A stretch of 60,000 nt of DNA from Cryptomeria japonica (lineage: Eukaryota; Streptophyta; Pinopsida; Cupressales; Cupressaceae), in assembly GCF_030272615.1 (NCBI RefSeq), contig NC_081405.1, forward strand, positions 314,734,235 through 314,794,234. The letters are read 5' to 3'. Under the pieces are notes generated by a model. It saw only the letters and a list, made by a program, of their open reading frames with translations, had not been told where the DNA came from and did not search any database. The position numbers and the translations under genes are program-made. Shown piece after piece: positions 55,020-60,000 of the stretch. Position 1 is the stretch's first letter; each line of letters begins with the position of its first letter.

Positions 55020-55800
55020 CTTCTAGACTAGGTCAACATCAAAATCTCCCAATCGGTCATTCATCATCCATAGTGGACAAGTTTGTATCTTGTTCATTTT
55101 GCCTCCCCTACACAAGCTACAAGCAATGTCTTCTATGATCCCTCCTAATTTTATATTTGAAACTCCAATGTAGATCTTACCCAACTTTGCAAATATAATA
55201 ATCATTGTTTGTTGACGTGACATTTGACCTTCCATCTGTATTCGAGGACCCAAAAAATCATGACTAATCAACACCACATCATCTTTCGACCAGACTCTGT
55301 TAGTGGCGCCATCATAAGTCTTCTTGGTCAAACCTAGGACCTGTGACATCATCTCATGATATCGCGGTCCATAACCTACTTGCAAATTCCATCACGAGGA
55401 TACGAGGGTCGCCAGATCTATTCAAACTTTAGTGCTTAGCACAATGCCCATTAATTCATCAAAAATTAAAAATTGAGCATATTTTACGTTAGGATAAAAC
55501 ATCTTCATTTATTTTTAACATGTGCAAATTGATAGGACTGTTGGTAAACCAACTTTTACTACCTGATAACTGGTAACACAATGCCTTAACCGGTTATACT
55601 GCCAACCCTGTCGGTTTCCATTGAAAACACGTGGCACAATCTAGGGGTATCACGGTCTTTATCATCATTTCATCTTTGATCACGGGGAAGCGGGAAACAT
55701 TGGATTCATTTTGTGTTAGCAACTGACTGAAATACTTAGGACTTTCAAACTTAGGAAAATTATGGGCACAAATATTTAAAGGGAAACCAGTCATAGGGAA
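55020..55800 (-). pseudogene. Unrecognised conserved-looking protein remnant
   Basis: The minus strand reads in two frames. The upstream frame gives F-P-K-F-E-S-P-K-Y-F, D-C-A-T-C-F-Q-W-K-P-T-G-L-A-V and, after stops, Y-Q-L-S-G-S-K-S-W-F. The downstream frame (55385-55023, open for 120 codons) gives G-P-R-Y-H-E-M-M-S-Q-V-L-G-L-T-K-K and then G-A-T-N-R-V-W-S-K-D-D-V-V-L-I. It continues L-G-P-R-I-Q-M-E-G and G-G-I-I-E-D-I-A-C-S-L-C. Composition and continuity show that it was protein-coding. I do not recognise the family. A gag-type protein of an LTR element is one option, but no LTRs or other pol parts are seen nearby. Confidence 0.55.
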
Positions 55801-56636
55801 GCTTTTGCAACTTAGGAATAATCACATTTCATAAACTAGTTAACCACCACTTAATACTTATGGAATGAAATGGCCTTGCCCATGGTAAACAACCCTTGGC
55901 TTTAAGTGGGAAAAAGTAACAATAAAATATATCATTGCTAGGGTTTTCTTCACAAAACGTAAGAAAATCTTGATAAACCCTAAACCCTAGACCCTAGGTC
56001 ATTTATAGAAGATACAAATAAAACAAGGAAATCAATATTTGAGCTCAAAATTGAAAATTTCATGCAATCAATTTTTAGAGCTATCAGTTCAGTTGATTTA
56101 GTTTTGGTAAATATAGTTCCAAAATCCTTTGAGAGAGGGGGTATTTGGTGAATCCTTTAGAGAGGGGATATGGGTTTTTTTTAATTAGGAGAGTGTGAAG
56201 TTTTGATATAAATGTTGGCAGATGAGTATTGGCTTGTTGGAGGACTCACTTAAGATTTCTTGGGTCGAGCATTGGAGGTAACATCTATTACCTTTGTATA
56301 TTATTGATTAAATAATATTCTTGATGGATACATTATAGATGTAAAAATAAATTGTATGTGGATTGCCTTGGTTGGTTTATTTCTATGTAAGTGTGTGTGT
56401 ATGAAGGCATATTCCTTCTAATTCAGTCCTACAATTATTTAGTATATCTCCCTATAGATGTGTTACCATTGTGGGATGCATAATTAAACATACTAGTTTA
56501 TGGGCTGGTGTAAGACAACTTGTTGATGTCTAAACCAACCTAAGCTTCCATAATGTTAGATGTGATTGTGTTTTATTTTCTTTTAAATTTGTATCTATAT
56601 ATTTTATTATTTTTTATTTTGAGGGGTAGCTTGTTG
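55801..56636. other. AT-rich intergenic DNA
   Basis: Nothing is recognised. The duplicated ACCCTAGACCCTA word at about 55980 looks like a short telomere-type motif but is only two units. Confidence 0.5.
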
Positions 56637-56770
56637 CACCCATGCTAACATGGGGAGGAGATTACCTCCACCCATGCTCACATGGGGAGGAGGGGATTCC
56701 TCCACCCACATAGCATGGGGAGGAGGGGCCTACATCACACACACTATATGGAGAGGTATAGATCCTTCCA
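56637..56770. repeat. G-rich ~34-bp minirepeat
   Basis: About four units of the form CCACCCATGCTCACATGGGGAGGAGGGGATTCCT lie in tandem and decay towards the right. Each unit joins CTCCACCC to GGGGAGGAG, so neighbouring strands can fold back on each other. It is the most GC-rich stretch in the surrounding several kilobases. Confidence 0.7.
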
Positions 56771-56949
56771 TTCCATACAATATTTCTCCACCCAACCCTC
56801 GCTCGCAGACTAATAATATATAATTTCTTTTTTGTGATATAGCTTTAGATGGTAAATTTCAAATTTTAGGGTTTAGCATATAAATAATTTGGTTTTAATA
56901 TTTTGTTTTCCTTTTTGGAAATATGAGATATTGTAAATTTTCTATTACT

Positions 56950-58500
56950 GTAAAAAAAAATTTTGAAGAGACTCAAAACCCTTTACAATAGGTCAGTCAC
57001 CAAGATAAAACAAATTAAGAATAATAGTAAAGCCAAATACTGCCAAAAGAGAAAAAATGGAGAAAAAGGTAGCCTAGCACCAACAAAAAACTAGACAAAA
57101 GTCGAAGACCACTAGGACAAAGTCTTAAGGGTCTTAGTGACCTCTGCCTTAAGCTGATTCATGTTTTGGGCCACTTTGTTGAATTCATGGATCTCTTGCG
57201 GGTGATTTTCAACTTTCCTCTTCAAGTTAGCCCACACTCTCTTGCTTGGACCCTCCAGTTTATTATTTCCTTTTTATTTTTCCAAGTCAAGCTCCATGAC
57301 TAACTGTCTTTGATATACCTCCTCCATAGTTGTGACCATGGTTCTCATGTTGTCCATTGTGTTCTCGATAACGCTATGACTAAGGGACATAATGCAGTGG
57401 AGTTACTCTTTAATTCTTTTAATTTTATTCTCCATAGGTGCAATCTTACTCTCATAGTTTGTTTTCAGGTTTTCCAAGGGTTCAATAGTTTTAGTGAGAC
57501 AATAACAAACTAACATCTTGTCATGCTCCATCCAAAGATGATTACCCTTGGTAGCCTATATGTAATGATAGCCCTCACTGTTAGTTTCTGGCTTTTCCAC
57601 TTTGCTGCTAATGGGCCTCTTTTTTATGTTGAGATTCTTGATCTAATAGAAATATAAATGTATTACTTGAAAAGAATCCACCACCCCATTTCTAGCAATA
57701 GCTTAGATATCAGTGGGGAACTCCTGGTCCAAATTCAACAAGGGAGAGTCTAGGTCGAGCTGGTTGGGGAACTGGGGTTTGTTCTCCCTATTCATAGAAG
57801 GGTAAGAGTTGAGTGAATGTAGAGGAGACTACGGAGCCTAAATATCATGCATAGGCAAATATCCCTCTATGTTGAGAGCCTTTACATTATGGAGGGTATG
57901 ACCTTTTAACTTCTTAGATGCAATCTTGACACCTAAGGTAGGGGAGGGGTCCAAATCTAAGTCAATATTCTTCCCTTTCCTAGAATGAGGGCCAACAGTC
58001 TTGGATCTATTCACAGGAATAATAGAGCACTCATCCTTCATTTCCATGTTTTAATCAGCATCATAAGTACTATGGGTTTTTGACTCCACATTCTTTGAAA
58101 TTAAAATGAGGGGGAATTAAGTTTGGCAGAGGTGCCCTTAAAGTGTTCATATAAATGAACCAAGAGACCATCATGAAGGATATGGTTAGCAATAGGATTA
58201 TCTCTATCCTAAAAAATGCTTGCATTGAGGGATGACACAAGATAGAAAGGAAAATAAACCCTAACCTGGTTTTTGAAGTGATTAAGAAAAAAAAATGATA
58301 GTTGAAGACCTATGAGTACCGAACATTCATGGTGATGTATTCCATTAATAGCTTTAGAACCTCCCTCCAAACTATTTTAATGGTGTCTATATCATAGCAA
58401 CTTTTATTTCTCTTCACTAGAAATTTCCTTTCCTTTTTATTTTTAGGGAATTTATTCACTATCAGGTCTGAATTGATATTATACTATGGTTTATAAATCT
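56950..58500 (-). pseudogene. ORF3 family copy 4
   Basis: The minus strand starts near 58500 with N-S-D-L-I-V-N-K-F-P-K and continues V-W-R-E-V-L-K-L-L-M-E-Y-I-T-M, aligning with the globular domain of copies 1-3. After a stop and frameshift it gives L-N-H-F-K-N-Q and F-Y-L-V-S-S-L-N-A-S-I. A long middle part (58150-57700) is polar and broken. The coil at 57490-57110 contains I-E-P-L-E-N-L-K-T-N-Y-E-S-K-I and ends V-A-Q-N-M-N-Q-L-K-A-E-V. The 3' tail (56951-56990) reads GTAAAGGGTTTTGAG and then CTTCAAAATTTTTTTTT, the same ending as copy 2. It is 5'-truncated. Confidence 0.7.
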
Positions 58501-58714
58501 AGGGTTTTGATTAATAATTATGCATATATTTGTATGGTTGGGTGGTAATATTGTTTTAGGTGTTTAAGGTTCCTTGGATAGCTATTTGTATGACTTATAA
58601 TTTCCAGAGGAATGTATTTTTGGTAAATATAATTTTTACCCCTTAATGAAGTGAGTTTTTTCTAGTTAGAATTTCCAAGAATCTATTATTTAATTTTGTT
58701 TTGCCAGTGTTGAA

Positions 58715-59375
<661 letters not shown>

Positions 59376-60000
59376 TCTATTTGAATTAACAAGTCCATCT
59401 TGTGCATAATCTACAATCACAGTATTCCATGAGATTACATCTCTTTAAGGTGGCTTGTCAAACTGTCCACATGAAATGTGCATGCTTTGTTATTTAGCAT
59501 GCGCTATCTACCAACATACTTGCAATTACAATATCATGTGCCTAGAATCTACTTGAATCTTTCTAAACTATTTTCTTGAAGCCCATTTGATGGTTATCCC
59601 TGCATATATGTCTATCATAAGCTTCGTAGCCACAAAACTTTATAAAATTAGTTATGTTTTGATAGATATCTACACACTATGAATTGTATTTGCTTGAAAA
59701 TATATTTAAATGTTTCAAACATCACATTTCCTAAATATCATATATCGTTATCATTCCATTTGAAGAAATATCCTCAAAGTATTACTTCAGATCTTCCATA
59801 TTTTTCCTGCATGATTTTCTTTGGGATACTTTCCTAACATATACTCTATATTCTATTAACTGCACTTTCTAAAATATTTTGATGGCTCTCATAAGAGGTG
59901 CATTATTTGTACATTGTAAATCAAAAAATTTGATATAATAGCATTATCAACATAGCCACCACAGGAATTATTTTTTGGTATACAAAAAAAATGGTGCACT
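59376..60000. other. AT-rich intergenic DNA
   Basis: No gene, RNA or element end is visible up to the window edge. Confidence 0.6.

Overview
The window is repeat-packed, AT-rich plant nuclear DNA. I can defend no intact protein-coding gene in it. The organism is a seed plant. The size and decay of the nested retroelements, and a GH19 chitinase fragment that resembles conifer enzymes, suggest a gymnosperm, but that is inference. Nearly every recognisable coding stretch is a broken retrotransposon gene full of stops and frameshifts.

Layout on the plus axis. 1-5100: AT-rich DNA with a short tandem repeat and a faint LINE reverse-transcriptase scrap. 5173-11110: LINE-1 (+), whose RT core is replaced by a foreign ORF ('ORF3' copy 1, 7960-9690). 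13172-19411: LINE-2 (+), full length, with a 12-bp target-site duplication, a poly(A) end and a coiled-coil segment after the RNase H. 19546-21924: a small Copia relic carrying a tRNA-like SINE dimer. 22441-23795: ORF3 copy 2 (-). 23800-26613: a gag-only LTR element with a G-patch motif (+). 26661-26954: a chitinase first-exon pseudogene (-) with a TATA box. 28200-51720: a nested complex read on the minus strand. It comprises LINE-3 (51720-46170) followed by ORF3 copy 3, which is split by Copia-B (36310-45308, LTRs of 2.6-2.9 kb) and Copia-A (29004-35537, perfect 5-bp duplication). Copia-A itself holds a 1.65-kb solo LTR (29702-31356, perfect 5-bp duplication). 55020-55800: an unrecognised conserved-looking pseudogene (-). 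56637-56770: a G-rich minirepeat. 56950-58500: ORF3 copy 4 (-). 58715-59375: a microsatellite embedded in a ~130-bp repeat.

The most interesting signal is the ORF3 family. Four copies encode a globular domain (landmark K-G-S-H-T-Y-Y and a following F-I-T-L / H-F-x-x-L-N-H-F region), an acidic segment with a basic cluster, a coiled coil, and a 3' tail ending near TCAAAA. Three copies start at different points but share the 3' end, as 5'-truncated LINE copies do. The longest copy lies directly downstream of LINE-3 on the same strand. LINE-2 carries a related coiled coil between its RNase H and its poly(A). I therefore propose a LINE lineage with a third ORF: ORF1 = DUF4283 + zinc knuckle, ORF2 = endonuclease-RT-RNase H, ORF3 = new. 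The four LTR elements keep gag-type sequence but show no recognisable integrase or RT, so all look non-autonomous.
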